Part shown: piece by piece, positions 63,451-64,000 of the stretch
Position numbering within the stretch: position 1 is the first letter of the stretch
How the letters are laid out: each line of letters starts with the position of its first letter
NCBI GenBank assembly: GCA_014281115.1
Contig: JACONQ010000002.1
Span: 682,001 to 746,000, forward strand
DNA length: 64,000 nt
DNA from: Laburnicola sp. R22_1
Taxonomy: Eukaryota; Ascomycota; Dothideomycetes; Pleosporales; Didymosphaeriaceae
Reading direction: 5' to 3'
Made by a program: the position numbers and the translations under genes
The notes under the pieces: generated by a model
Seen by the model: the letters and a program-made list of their open reading frames with translations, nothing else
Told to the model about the DNA's origin: nothing
Databases searched by the model: none

Positions 63451-64000
63451 TCCATCAAATCATAACAAACGTGGACATGTGCGTCCACCTTGTTGGGACA
63501 GACACATCTTCGTTACCAAAAAAAAGTCCGCAACAGAGTCGATGGCGAGAGTGTGCTCTGTCCGATCAAACTACCAAGAAAGCCCTGGAGACCATTGTTC
63601 CTCGCGACGATGTCTGAGTGTGTTTCGTTTTAGCGCGCAGTCAATATACGTTTCGATAGAAGAGTGCTTGAATGGTGATGCTCCTCATCATCGTATAGAT
63701 TACTCAATGTCCACCAAGTGTTTACAACATCACGCCAAAAACAATCTCATAATGCTTCAATCTAATTGCATTGCAGTATGCTAATGCCCCATGGGTATGT
63801 GCATCCCTTTTTAGTCCTGTAACTCCGTCGCCGTTGGCGAACCCTGCTAAATGTAAAATATGCCGAAATAGTAACCAAGACCCGTCGTGGCTCGCCAAAG
63901 AACCTCAGCAGGTCGTCTCAATCGCGCCATGAAAATAATCTTGACCTTTGCAAACGCCAATCCCTCGTCTGGTGTAAAGAGAAAAAGTCATGTCATCGCT
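63451..64000. other. Right end of the window
   Basis: This is ordinary-looking, non-repetitive DNA without a gene I can support. The array signal fades here. Confidence 0.4.

Overview
This window looks like a filamentous ascomycete chromosome, most likely Dothideomycetes/Pleosporales. Protein-coding genes carry short spliceosomal introns (about 47-80 bp, GTRNGT...AG, several with CTAAC-type branch points). The proteins are fungal in type, there is a ferricrocin-type siderophore locus, and some transposons carry RIP-like C-to-T decay. The order assignment is an inference from gene content and was not tested by alignment.

Layout. (1) 1-15455, iron region: a multimodular NRPS on the minus strand, cut by the left edge inside its fourth adenylation domain, lies opposite an L-ornithine N5-monooxygenase gene (sidA type, plus strand). 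Between them lie the wreck of an ABCB transporter gene and three exact matches to the iron-repressor (SreA-type GATA factor) consensus ATCWGATAA. Hydroxylation of ornithine by SidA feeds the NRPS, which would assemble an intracellular ferricrocin-like hydroxamate siderophore. (2) 16327-22979: YAK1 kinase and eIF3c (NIP1). (3) 23904-29568: three Fot1/pogo-class DNA transposons. Element A is RIP-decayed. It abuts element B at a shared TA, and element B is split by element C. All three transposases are broken. (4) 30151-50986, housekeeping: a LITAF-like zinc-ribbon protein, AAR2, SNF8/VPS22, a PAP2 lipid phosphatase, a Trf4-type poly(A) polymerase, PAM16, a dysferlin-domain peroxin-like membrane protein, a small acidic repeat protein, and an OSCA/TMEM63 (CSC1-type) channel. 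(5) 51495-about 63500: no recognisable genes. This stretch is a long, strongly diverged tandem array whose units are anchored by ATGG and a TAAAA box, with about 53 bp spacing on the left and about 65 bp on the right. It is interrupted at 52999-58319 by a decayed Ty1/copia retrotransposon with 184-bp LTRs.

The most unusual item is the array in region 5. Its two anchors and their orientation persist across more than 10 kb, while the rest of the unit drifts from G-rich on the left to C-rich on the right. I cannot assign it to a known repeat class. The iron locus, with its dead ABC transporter copy, and the nested transposons are the other parts most worth checking.
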